Below are positions 45,245 to 54,096 of a stretch of DNA of 64,000 nucleotides, piece by piece (the stretch's first letter is position 1; each line of letters opens with the position of its first letter). The position numbers were made by a program, and so were the translations under genes. The DNA lies in contig NZ_CP034930.1 of NCBI RefSeq assembly GCF_004014855.1, positions 1,860,001-1,924,000 on the forward strand, written 5' to 3'. The notes under the pieces are model-generated. The model made no database searches and was not told where the DNA came from. It saw only the letters and a list, made by a program, of their open reading frames with translations. Source of the stretch: Apibacter raozihei (GTDB lineage: Bacteria > Bacteroidota > Bacteroidia > Flavobacteriales > Weeksellaceae).

Positions 45245-46738
45245 TCATTTATCTTTCCAAAGAGGATAAATTTGATTCATATATTTTTTATATTTTTCGT
45301 ATGCAGGAATGATACTTTCCTGAATCTTTGGATCTGGTTCTATGGTAATAGATTTAGAACCCATAGCTTTAGCTGCTTCGTCAAGGTTTTTATATTGACC
45401 AATACCAACAGCAACAATCATAGCGGTACCTAATGCGCCTCCTTCGGAAACTTCCGGTATTAAGATAGGGCGGTTTAAAACGCTGGCAAGCATTTTAGGC
45501 CAGATGCTACTGCGTGTAACGCCTCCAACTACTCTTATTTCATCAACTTTGAAATTTTCAATTAAAGGATCTATATGGTATTTATGATTAAAGGCAATGC
45601 CTTGATATATAGCTTTAAGCAGATGGCCTCTTTTATGCCATGCTCTCATTCCCATAAAACAGGAATCTGCATCTACATCGAGTGGATTTCCATATAAAAA
45701 AGGAAAGAATAAAATGTCGGAAGGATCATTTATAATTTCCGAAATTTCTTTATCTACAAATCCATAAGGATCTACTCCGGCTCTTCTGGCAAGATCTAGT
45801 TCCTGCTGACACAAAGTTTGTACAAACCATTCAAGATTGGAAGATGAAGCCGGTGATATAGCCATATTCATCCATAATCCTTTTTTTATAAAGCTTCTGC
45901 AAAACCAGTCTTCAGAAACCTTGGGTTCATCGGAAATAACTTCATTAATACTGTAAGTACCAGCCATTACAGCTAATTGTCCCGGATGGGTTGCTCCGGC
46001 ACCAATAGCACCTGCATCTACATCGTGAAGACCGGCAACAACAGGGATTCCTTCGGGTAAACCGGTATGAATGTGCGTATCATATCCGATTTTTCCTACA
46101 ATATCAGTAGGTTGATTTACAATGGGAGCTATCGCTTCCAGCTCTTCCAGATCATAAAGTTTAAAGGCTTCACTATCCCAGTCCTGATTTTTATAATTAA
46201 AAAACGATGTACTTGCTTCAGTAAGATCTGTTCCTATAGTTCTTGACAAGCGAAAGCGAATGTAGTCTTTTGCCCACATAAATGATCGGGCTTTTGCTAA
46301 CGTTTCCGGTTCATTTTCCTTTAACCATGCCAGTAGAGTTGCCGGGGAAGAGGGTGAAGCACCTTGTCCGGTTACCGATAACAAATCCTTTATTTTTTTT
46401 GAATATTTTAAAGAAGTTTCAAAAGCACGGGTATCCAAAGATAATATACCGGGTCTTAAAGGACGGTTGTTTTCATCTAAAATCCAGATTCCATCCCCAT
46501 GAGCACTGCATCCTACACCTGTAACTTCATACATTTCCAGTTTACCCATAAGATGTCTTAAAGTTTTACTGACTGCAGCCCAAAAATCTTCTCCGTTTCT
46601 TTCAGACCAGTGTGGTTTGGGCATGTCATGTGGTGAAGAATCAGATTGCGAGGCTATAATTTTGCCTTGATAATCAAAAGCAACCGCTTTCATGCCGGTT
46701 AAACCGATGTCTATTCCTATTACAACTTTTGTTTTCAT
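45245..46738 (-). CDS. FGGY carbohydrate kinase, L-xylulokinase/erythritol-kinase-like
   Basis: A 497-residue FGGY kinase starting MKTKVVIGIDIGLTGMKAVAFD. GCSAHGDGIWILDENNRPL (near 81), LHDVDAGAIGAG (near 243, catalytic Asp) and ASPASSSNLEWF (near 296) resemble E. coli LyxK and, more loosely, EryA. It lacks the GLGAPYWDP-type segment of glycerol kinase, so GlpK is unlikely. The ATP-side VVGGVTRSSIWPKML lies near 406. It follows the glpD-like gene by 52 bases on the same strand. Kinase plus FAD-dependent phosphopolyol dehydrogenase is the same pairing as EryA-EryB. Substrate unresolved. Confidence 0.82.
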   Translation of the reverse strand: MKTKVVIGIDIGLTGMKAVAFDYQGKIIASQSDSSPHDMPKPHWSERNGEDFWAAVSKTLRHLMGKLEMYEVTGVGCSAHGDGIWILDENNRPLRPGILSLDTRAFETSLKYSKKIKDLLSVTGQGASPSSPATLLAWLKENEPETLAKARSFMWAKDYIRFRLSRTIGTDLTEASTSFFNYKNQDWDSEAFKLYDLEELEAIAPIVNQPTDIVGKIGYDTHIHTGLPEGIPVVAGLHDVDAGAIGAGATHPGQLAVMAGTYSINEVISDEPKVSEDWFCRSFIKKGLWMNMAISPASSSNLEWFVQTLCQQELDLARRAGVDPYGFVDKEISEIINDPSDILFFPFLYGNPLDVDADSCFMGMRAWHKRGHLLKAIYQGIAFNHKYHIDPLIENFKVDEIRVVGGVTRSSIWPKMLASVLNRPILIPEVSEGGALGTAMIVAVGIGQYKNLDEAAKAMGSKSITIEPDPKIQESIIPAYEKYKKYMNQIYPLWKDK

Positions 46739-46790
46739 AATTTTGACTTATTTTTTGTGATTTATGTTTGATTTTAGTTTTAATTGATTT

Positions 46791-48428
46791 TTACTTCACC
46801 TGAAGTCTTTTAATATAATTTTTGTAACTATTTATTTCTTCCTGTCTTCTATTTTCATCCCAGTTTAAAAGGTTAGCACAAATTACGGATACGGCCTCAA
46901 GAGAATTGAGACCTAAATCATCCTCTAATCCTGTCATGATACGTCTGGCAACTACATCTGAAAGTCTGTACGCTTCTTCGTTAGTTACCGCCCATTCAAC
47001 TTCTCCGTGGGTTAATCCAAATGATTCGTCAATTATTTCTTGTCTCTCAGGTTTTTCCATAATAAATTCGGCCAGCTTAATGCCTAGTTTTCCATATTGG
47101 TCTGCTATACGATTGACTAAAGAATCTGGAATACCTGTATTTTCAATTTCTTTTTTTAGTTCATACATAGATGAAATAGAACCTCCCGGTAATTTCATTT
47201 TTCTGGTTCTGCTTTTTGTATTTTTATGAAATCGTTCAGATAAAATGTTTCCGAAATCTTCTCCTACCTGCCTGAAGGTTGTTAATTTTCCTCCAACAAG
47301 TGTATACAGGCCGTCTAATTGATTTTGTTTATGGTCGACAATTTTGTGTCTACGGGTAATATCAGAAACCTTAGCTCCTTCGCTGTAAGGTAGAGGTCTT
47401 ACGCCGGTATAAGCATAGATTACGTCATTTTTGGTCAAATGTGCTTCAGGAAGAACTTTATTGGTTTCGTGTAAAATATAATCGTATTCGTCCTGAGTAG
47501 CTGATGCTGTGTCAAGATTTCCTGTAAATGGAATATCAGTTGAGCCTATGAGATATCTGTTTTTCCAAGGTATAACCATCATGGGGCGAGCGTCATCTGA
47601 TTCATAATAAAATGCATCGGTAGGAGCTCCCGGAAAAGAATTTACAACTAAGTGAGTGCCTTTAGTGCCTCCATTCATGCGGGGTAGCGAAATATGATCT
47701 TTAGGCCAGACTTCGTCTATCCATGGTCCTGCATTGTTAATTATTACTTGGGTTGGGACCCTCACTTCTTCACCGCTTATTTCATCTCTGATTTTAATCG
47801 CCTTTATTTTTCCTTGTTTAACTTCAAGATCGGTCGCTTTAACATGCGTTAATATTTCTGCACCTGCTTGTCTGGCCGATAAAGCTATCTCATAACAAAG
47901 TCTTTCTGAGTAATTAACCTGAGCATCAGAATATGCACAACCGCCGGTTAGTTGATCGGGGTTAAGTCCTGGTTCTTTCTCCAGTATCTTTTTTTTCGAA
48001 AAAAAATCAAAGCTTTTTAATGATTTATCAAATGAAAGAATATCATAGGCTATCATTCCTAATCTGAGAATAAAAGGTGAATTTTGATTTTGTTTATAAA
48101 AGGGAATAATGAATCGTAATTCACGAACCAGATGAGGTGCAGATTTGACTAACCATTCTCTTTCTCTTAAAGACTCACGAACTAGAGGAATATCGTATTT
48201 TTCCAAATATTTTAATCCGCCATGAATCATTCGGCTTGACCATGATGAGGTGCCGGATCCAATGTCTCCTTTTTCAACTAAAAGAACTTTCATTCCTCTT
48301 AAAGCACTGTCCCAGGCTGTGCCTAGTCCATTTACACCTCCTCCTACAATAACTACATCATACCCTTGCTGGGTATCATTAAAGCGTTGTTTTCGTTTTA
48401 GTGATAAATCGAAAGTATTTCTTTCCAT
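46791..48428 (-). CDS. glpD: FAD-dependent glycerol-3-phosphate (or related polyol-phosphate) dehydrogenase
   Basis: 545 residues of the GlpD family; membrane-associated, passing electrons to quinone. It has the FAD-binding VVIVGGGVNGLGTAWD near residue 26, GTSSWSSRMIHGGLKYLE near 60 and VGGKLTTFR near 375. The C-terminal helical domain has the LGLTHGEVEWAV-type segment. The canonical GTSSRSSK becomes GTSSWSSR, with Trp replacing the first Arg. EryB (erythritol 1-phosphate dehydrogenase) is a close homologue, so sn-glycerol 3-phosphate is not the only possible substrate. It is paired with a non-GlpK FGGY kinase. Confidence 0.85.
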   Translation of the reverse strand: MERNTFDLSLKRKQRFNDTQQGYDVVIVGGGVNGLGTAWDSALRGMKVLLVEKGDIGSGTSSWSSRMIHGGLKYLEKYDIPLVRESLREREWLVKSAPHLVRELRFIIPFYKQNQNSPFILRLGMIAYDILSFDKSLKSFDFFSKKKILEKEPGLNPDQLTGGCAYSDAQVNYSERLCYEIALSARQAGAEILTHVKATDLEVKQGKIKAIKIRDEISGEEVRVPTQVIINNAGPWIDEVWPKDHISLPRMNGGTKGTHLVVNSFPGAPTDAFYYESDDARPMMVIPWKNRYLIGSTDIPFTGNLDTASATQDEYDYILHETNKVLPEAHLTKNDVIYAYTGVRPLPYSEGAKVSDITRRHKIVDHKQNQLDGLYTLVGGKLTTFRQVGEDFGNILSERFHKNTKSRTRKMKLPGGSISSMYELKKEIENTGIPDSLVNRIADQYGKLGIKLAEFIMEKPERQEIIDESFGLTHGEVEWAVTNEEAYRLSDVVARRIMTGLEDDLGLNSLEAVSVICANLLNWDENRRQEEINSYKNYIKRLQVK

Positions 48429-49026
48429 TTTTTTTGTTTTTTATTTATAATTAGCTCAAATTTAGAAACATTTTTCAATATAAAACATGATATATTACTA
48501 TATATCTTAGATATATGTTTTTTTTGTTTAGATGTATGTGATATTTCAATATCGTAAAATAATTTAATTTAATTTCGAATTAGTAATGATTTTGGTTATT
48601 GATTTTTTTTTTATTTCAAATTTTATGTTTATGTATATATAAAAAATAAGCTTTTTTTATAATATTAATTTATTATGTTTTTTATAACATTAATTATTAA
48701 TGTTTTATAAATAAAAGTACAGTTAAATTTATCTTAAATTAGTAAATTGTTTTTACGAATAAATACTTACATTTTATTTAAATAATAAACAAGATTTAAA
48801 TTAGTGTATTTAAATCATTTTTTAATTAAAAAATTGATTTATAGTAAGTTATATTATTTTTTTCTTAGTGCATGATTTATTTCACAAATTTTGCTTTTAT
48901 TTCTAAATCATAACTATTATATGCTTTTTATTATTTATTTTTGTTGTAAATAATACATAAAACTTATTTATTATTTGTAATTGATTGTAAATCAATAGTT
49001 AATTAAAAATTTAAAAAGATTTTGAA
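48429..49026. promoter_or_regulatory. 598-base very AT-rich divergent control region between glpD and gpsA
   Basis: No gene is seen. The minus-strand -7 box for glpD is at 48457-48464 (CAAATTTA, reading TAAATTTG). The plus-strand -7 box for gpsA is at 48936-48943 (TATTTTTG). An ATTTCGAATT element at 48572-48581 matches the candidate DeoR operator. An inverted repeat AACATTAA-TTA-TTAATGTT lies at 48686-48704. It is the longest non-coding stretch in the window and carries many A/T homopolymer runs. Confidence 0.5.
48686..48704. repeat. 19-base inverted repeat in the glpD/gpsA gap
   Basis: AACATTAA, spacer TTA, TTAATGTT is a perfect dyad; imperfect symmetry extends to about 48683-48709. It could be a regulator site distinct from the TTTCGAA elements. 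Confidence 0.45.
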
Positions 49027-50127
49027 ATGAAAGAAAATGAAATATCAGTTGAAACTGAAAAATATAAAATAGCTATTTTAGGTGCAGGTATAATGGCTAC
49101 TGCTTTAACGTTTCCGTTGGCTGAAAACGGACATGAAGTTCATTTAGTTGGGACACATTTAGATAAAGATATTATTGATACTATTAGAAAAACGGGGATT
49201 CATCCAAATCTGGAATTGAAAATTCCTGAATCAGTTAAAGTATATCAATTAGAAGAAGTTGAAAAAGCTTTTGAAGGAGCAGATGTAGCTATGTCAGGAG
49301 TGAATTCGTTTGGAGTTGACTGGGTAGGAGAGCAATTGGCAAAAGTAGTTAAGCCTGGAATGATGGTGTTTTCTATTACTAAAGGAATGCAGGCCGATCA
49401 GGAAGGTAATCTTTTTATTCTTCCTGATATCATAAAAAAATACTTTACAAAAGAATTAGTTGAATCAGTTACCTGGTCTGCAGTCGTGGGTCCTTCAATA
49501 GCAGGGGAAGTTGCTGTACATCGTGATACATGTGTAGTCTTTTGTGGAGAAGATCAGGATTCTCTAAATAAGTTAGCTGCGTTATTTCGTACAGATTACT
49601 ATCATGTTTGGACATCCACAGATTTTGTAGGTATGGAAGTAGCTGCAGCAACTAAAAATATTTACGCATTTGCAGCAGGATTTAACGAAGGTATCAGAGA
49701 TAAAAACAATGAGCAGGGAGAAAAATATGTTCGTTTCAATTATGGTTCAGCAGTATTTGCCCAAGGACAGGTTGAACTTACCCAGTTTATGGAGTTATTG
49801 TCAGATAATAATGTTTTAAGTCCTAAGCATTTGTTAGTAGGATCTGGTGATATGTTTGTAACCTCAATGGGCGGCAGAAATGTAAAAGCAGGCAGATATG
49901 TTGGAGCAGGAATACCCTTTTCCGAAGTAAGAGATCATTATATGAAAGGGGTAACTATGGAAGGTGTTGCGGCAATAAGGGTTATAGGGGCAGCGATGGA
50001 ACCTTTAACCAGACGAGGCATTATTAAAGACACAGATTTTCCTTTATTAAGACATTTATACGATATTATTGTTAATGACCAACCTTTACAGATGCCTTGG
50101 AATAAATTTTTTGGAGGAGAGAAATAA
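49027..50127 (+). CDS. gpsA: NAD(P)-dependent glycerol-3-phosphate dehydrogenase family protein
   Basis: 366 residues of the GpsA family. The Rossmann loop is AILGAGIMATALTFPL near residue 17, followed by SGVNSFGVDW, VVGPSIAGEVA near 158 and the catalytic Lys in AAATKNIYAFAAGFNEG near 217. It is about 30 residues longer than standard GpsA, and its GAGIMATA departs from the usual GxGxWGTA, so it may be a catabolic paralogue acting on another polyol phosphate. It starts the plus-strand group gpsA-araB-tkt. A standard role making glycerol 3-phosphate for lipids remains possible if no other gpsA exists. Confidence 0.8.
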   Translation: MKENEISVETEKYKIAILGAGIMATALTFPLAENGHEVHLVGTHLDKDIIDTIRKTGIHPNLELKIPESVKVYQLEEVEKAFEGADVAMSGVNSFGVDWVGEQLAKVVKPGMMVFSITKGMQADQEGNLFILPDIIKKYFTKELVESVTWSAVVGPSIAGEVAVHRDTCVVFCGEDQDSLNKLAALFRTDYYHVWTSTDFVGMEVAAATKNIYAFAAGFNEGIRDKNNEQGEKYVRFNYGSAVFAQGQVELTQFMELLSDNNVLSPKHLLVGSGDMFVTSMGGRNVKAGRYVGAGIPFSEVRDHYMKGVTMEGVAAIRVIGAAMEPLTRRGIIKDTDFPLLRHLYDIIVNDQPLQMPWNKFFGGEK

Positions 50128-50171
50128 ATGTAGAAAATAGATTAAACAAACAACAACTATAAACCACAAAA

Positions 50172-51839
50172 ATGTCAGATCAATATATTTTAGGAGTAGA
50201 TTTCGGAACACTTTCCGTGCGTTCTACCGTTGTAAGAGTCAGTGATGGTTTCGAAAAAGGAACAGCTGCGGTAAGATATAAGCACGGAGTAATGGATACT
50301 CATCTTACAGTAAGTAAAAATGAATTATTACCCCCGGATTTTGCCTTACAGGTTCCTTCTGATTATCTCGAATCCTTTCAAAAATCAGCGCAGGAGGCAA
50401 TACTTAATTCCGGAGTAGTGGTTAGGCATATAATTGGAATAGGTATAGATTTTACCTCAGCCACAGTTTTGGCTACCGATGATCAAGGAAAACCGTTATG
50501 TGAATATCCTGAATTTTCAGATCGGCCTCATGCTTATGCCAAATTATGGAAACATCATGGAGCTAATGAACAAGCACAACGTTTACTGGAGGTTGCTAAG
50601 CAAAGGAAGGAACCCTGGTTACCCCGATATGGAGGGTTATTATCTTCAGAATTACTTTTACCTAAAGTTTTGGAAACCTTTGAAAAAGACCCTGAAATTT
50701 ATAAAAACACGGTTCATTTTGTAGATGCATTAGACTGGATGAGTTGGCTTTTAACAGGTAATTTAGTATATGCCAGTGCAGATTCCGGATTTAAAAGACA
50801 TTATCAGGATGGAAAATATCCGGATCCAGAATATCTAGAAAAGGTATCCCCAGGTTTTGGAAGAGTTTACATCGATAAAATGTCAGCACCCATACAACCA
50901 TTGGGATCGAAAAGTGGAAATCTTACTCAGGAATGGGCTCAAAGACTCGGGCTTGAACCCGGTATATCCGTTTCCGTTGGAAATATCGATGCGCACGTAA
51001 CCGCCGCAGCAATTAAAGCGGTAGAACCTGGAATTATGACTGCAATTTTGGGAACCTCTGCGTGTTATATTGTTTCCGGACCTGAATTTAAAGAAGTTCC
51101 CGGTATGCTGGGTATAACCTACGGAGGTGTTTCCGATGGCACCTGGTGTTTTGAAGCCGGTCAATCAGCTTTTGGCGATATACTTGCGTGGTATATTCAA
51201 AATTGTGTACCGGAAGAATACGCAGAATCGGCAAAAAATGAAAACTTAAATCTTCATGATTATTTAACAAAAAAAGCATCAACACAAGAAATTGGTGAGC
51301 ACGGATTGTTGGCATTAGACTGGCATAACGGGAATCGTTCAATTCTTTGTGATCATAATTTATCCGGTATGGTTTTAGGGTTATCACTTACTACCCGTGC
51401 AGAGGATATTTATCGTGCTCTGATGGAATCTTGTGCTTTTGGTGCCCGTAAGATTATTGAAACAATGAAACAACACGGAGTTGTTATTAAAGAGATCGTG
51501 GCAGCAGGTGGATTGCTTAAAAATAAATGGTTGATGCAGTTAATCAGTGATGTAACCCGTATACCATTATCTATTACGGAAGCTACTATGGTAGGAGCAT
51601 TGGGTTCAGCAATTTATGGTTCTGTTGCAGCGGGTTGCTATGAAACATTGCAGCAAGCCTCGGACGCTATGGGAAGCAAAATACCTAATGTTTATAAACC
51701 TCACGAAGATAGGTCGGTCCGATATGATGAGCTATATAATGAATACTTAACCCTGCATGATTATTTTGGAGAAGGAACCAATCAGGTAATGAGCAGGTTA
51801 AAGAAAATAAAAGAGAATGCAATTCAGGGAAAAGTATAA
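50172..51839 (+). CDS. araB: Ribulokinase-like FGGY kinase, third copy (Bacillus AraB-type)
   Basis: 555 residues, clearly of the Bacillus ribulokinase branch and only distantly like the two tandem copies. Features are DFGTLSVRSTVVRV, KLWKHHGAN, RYGGLLSSE, LALDWHNGNRS and DYFGEGTNQVMSRLK. By direct numbering to the Bacillus halodurans enzyme it has Ser96 (Ala96 there), Lys208, and the Asp and Glu at about 273 and 328. The change at 96 lies at the substrate carbon contact. It lies 44 bases after gpsA, suggesting a kinase plus phosphopolyol-dehydrogenase pair, and precedes a complete transketolase. Confidence 0.87.
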   Translation: MSDQYILGVDFGTLSVRSTVVRVSDGFEKGTAAVRYKHGVMDTHLTVSKNELLPPDFALQVPSDYLESFQKSAQEAILNSGVVVRHIIGIGIDFTSATVLATDDQGKPLCEYPEFSDRPHAYAKLWKHHGANEQAQRLLEVAKQRKEPWLPRYGGLLSSELLLPKVLETFEKDPEIYKNTVHFVDALDWMSWLLTGNLVYASADSGFKRHYQDGKYPDPEYLEKVSPGFGRVYIDKMSAPIQPLGSKSGNLTQEWAQRLGLEPGISVSVGNIDAHVTAAAIKAVEPGIMTAILGTSACYIVSGPEFKEVPGMLGITYGGVSDGTWCFEAGQSAFGDILAWYIQNCVPEEYAESAKNENLNLHDYLTKKASTQEIGEHGLLALDWHNGNRSILCDHNLSGMVLGLSLTTRAEDIYRALMESCAFGARKIIETMKQHGVVIKEIVAAGGLLKNKWLMQLISDVTRIPLSITEATMVGALGSAIYGSVAAGCYETLQQASDAMGSKIPNVYKPHEDRSVRYDELYNEYLTLHDYFGEGTNQVMSRLKKIKENAIQGKV

Positions 51840-51958
51840 AAAAAATAAATTAAGTTAAAAGAAAAAAATAATATTTGTTGTATAATTCACTATATATAAT
51901 TAATATTAAGGATAATTAAAATGTAAATTTGTATATTCAAAATAATAAAAGACGAAAA

Positions 51959-53986
51959 ATGGCTGACATTCAAACATTAAACAGAGCAGCAGACAATATC
52001 AGAATATTAGCTGCATCAATGGTAGAAAAAGCAAAATCTGGACACCCCGGAGGTGCCATGGGTGGAGCTGATTTTATTAATGTATTGTATTCTGAATTTT
52101 TAGAATATGATCCTAAAAATCCGAAATGGGAAGAAAGGGATCGCTTTTTTATGGATCCTGGACATATGTCTCCAATGCTATATTCAACACTGGCTCTTAC
52201 CGGAAAGTTTGCCATGGATGATCTTAAACAATTCCGTCAGTGGGGAAGTATCACTCCCGGACATCCGGAACTGGATGTAGAACGCGGTATCGAAAATACT
52301 TCCGGTCCTTTAGGGCAAGGGCATGCGTATGCTGTTGGAGCCGCTATTGCTGCTAAATTTCTGAAAGCCCGTTTGGGTGAGCAGATGAATCAGACAATTT
52401 ATGCATTTATCTCTGATGGCGGAATTCAGGAAGAAGTTTCCCAGGGTGCAGGAAGAATTGCTGGACATTTAGGACTTGACAATTTGATTATGTTCTATGA
52501 TTCAAACGGAATACAGCTTTCAACTAAAGTGAAAGATGTAGATAATGAGGATGTCGCTGCCAAATACCAAGCATGGGGTTGGAAGGTTATTTCCATTGAA
52601 GGTAATAATCCGGAACAAATTCGTAAGGCATTAACCGAAGCTAAAGCAGAAAAATCAAAACCTACATTAATTATCGGTCATACCATTATGGGTAAAGGAG
52701 CTGTAGATGCTAATGGAAATTCTTTTGAAAATAAAGTTTCAACACACGGACAACCTTTAGGGGAAGCAGGTGCATGTTTAGAAAATACAATTCAGCATTT
52801 GGGAGGAGATCCGGCCAATCCGTTTACAATTTTCCCTGAAGTTAAAGAATTATATGCTAAACGAGCAGAAGAACTTGAAAAAATTGTAGCAGTTAAAAAA
52901 TCAGAGCAGGAACAATGGGCTAAATCAAACCCTGAATTGGCTGAGAAAATGAAATTCTGGTTCTCAGGTCAAACACCAGAAATTGATTGGGCGAAAATTG
53001 AGCAGAAACCTAATGCAGCAACCCGTGCAGCTTCAGCAACGGTGCTGGAAACATTGGCTCAGCAAGTTGAAAATATGGTAGTTTCATCTGCCGATTTATC
53101 AAACTCGGATAAAACTGACGGATTTTTAAAACATACGCACGCATTAACCAAAGGAGATTTTTCCGGTGCTTTTTTACAAGCAGGAGTTGCTGAATTTACA
53201 ATGGCCTGTTTATGCGTGGGGATGAGTCTTCATGGTGGCGTAATTCCTGCATGTGCAACCTTCTTCGTTTTTTCTGATTATATGAAGCCAGTAGTCAGAG
53301 TTGCAGCCTTGATGGAGCAACCGGTTAAATTTATCTGGACTCACGATGCTTTCCGTGTTGGAGAAGACGGGCCTACACATGAGCCTGTAGAACAGGAAGC
53401 TCAAATCCGTTTAATGGAAAAACTTCAAAATCATAAAGGACATAATTCCATGTTAGTGCTTCGTCCAGCAGATGTTCAGGAAACTACTGTAGCCTGGAAA
53501 CTTGCAATGGAAAACACTCATACACCTACCGGATTAATTTTTTCCCGTCAGAATATAAAAGATTTACCAGCTAAGCAAAACCGATATGATGAAGCATTAC
53601 AGTCATCTAAAGGTGCTTATGTCGTTCAGGAAGATGCTGGTTATGATGTAATTTTATTAGCTTCCGGTTCTGAAGTGTCCACTTTGGTAGAAGGTGCTGA
53701 ATTACTTAAAAATGACGGTATAAAAACAAGAATAGTATCTGTTCCTTCCGAAGGATTATTCAGAAGTCAGCCGAAAGAATATCAGGATTCTGTATTACCA
53801 AAAGACAAGAAAAAGTTTGGTTTAACTGCAGGACTTCCGGTTAATCTACAAGGTTTGGTGGGAGACAGCGGAAAAATATGGGGATTGGAATCTTTTGGAT
53901 TTTCAGCACCTGCAGCTGTTTTGGATGAAAAATTAGGCTTTACTGCTGAAAATGTTTATAAGCAGGTTAAAGAATTTTTAGGCTAA
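51959..53986 (+). CDS. tkt: Transketolase, full length
   Basis: 675 residues, normal length. The start at 51959 (MADIQTLNRAADNIRILA) is preferred to an upstream in-frame TTG because it gives the family's standard N-terminus and a -7 box (TAAATTTG, 51924-51931) lies just upstream. The thiamine diphosphate site is SDGGIQEEVSQGAG near residue 160, with GPLGQGHAYAVG near 115. The catalytic Glu is in QAGVAEFTMACLCVG near 412, and the substrate segment is THDAFRVGEDGPTHEPVEQ near 462. It supplies ketol transfer between pentose, erythrose and heptulose phosphates. It is the second transketolase of the island. Confidence 0.95.
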   Translation: MADIQTLNRAADNIRILAASMVEKAKSGHPGGAMGGADFINVLYSEFLEYDPKNPKWEERDRFFMDPGHMSPMLYSTLALTGKFAMDDLKQFRQWGSITPGHPELDVERGIENTSGPLGQGHAYAVGAAIAAKFLKARLGEQMNQTIYAFISDGGIQEEVSQGAGRIAGHLGLDNLIMFYDSNGIQLSTKVKDVDNEDVAAKYQAWGWKVISIEGNNPEQIRKALTEAKAEKSKPTLIIGHTIMGKGAVDANGNSFENKVSTHGQPLGEAGACLENTIQHLGGDPANPFTIFPEVKELYAKRAEELEKIVAVKKSEQEQWAKSNPELAEKMKFWFSGQTPEIDWAKIEQKPNAATRAASATVLETLAQQVENMVVSSADLSNSDKTDGFLKHTHALTKGDFSGAFLQAGVAEFTMACLCVGMSLHGGVIPACATFFVFSDYMKPVVRVAALMEQPVKFIWTHDAFRVGEDGPTHEPVEQEAQIRLMEKLQNHKGHNSMLVLRPADVQETTVAWKLAMENTHTPTGLIFSRQNIKDLPAKQNRYDEALQSSKGAYVVQEDAGYDVILLASGSEVSTLVEGAELLKNDGIKTRIVSVPSEGLFRSQPKEYQDSVLPKDKKKFGLTAGLPVNLQGLVGDSGKIWGLESFGFSAPAAVLDEKLGFTAENVYKQVKEFLG

Positions 53987-54035
53987 ATATTTTACATATA
54001 TAGATCCATAATTGTGGTTATTTATGGATAAGGTA

Positions 54036-54072
54036 AGGAAAGAAGAATTAATAACTTTAATTCTTCTTTCTT
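54036..54072 (+). terminator. Hairpin after tkt
   Basis: AGGAAAGAAGAATTA pairs with TTAATTCTTCTTTCTT around ATAACT; the right arm is T-rich. It lies between tkt and the HAD gene at 54097. Confidence 0.65.
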
Positions 54073-54096
54073 ATTTAAAATTTAAAGAATGAAATT

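Noticed and set aside
45245-46738. Annotation as glycerol kinase because it neighbours a glpD-like gene
   Set aside because: The glycerol kinase segment with PYWDP is absent and several blocks resemble LyxK/EryA kinases.
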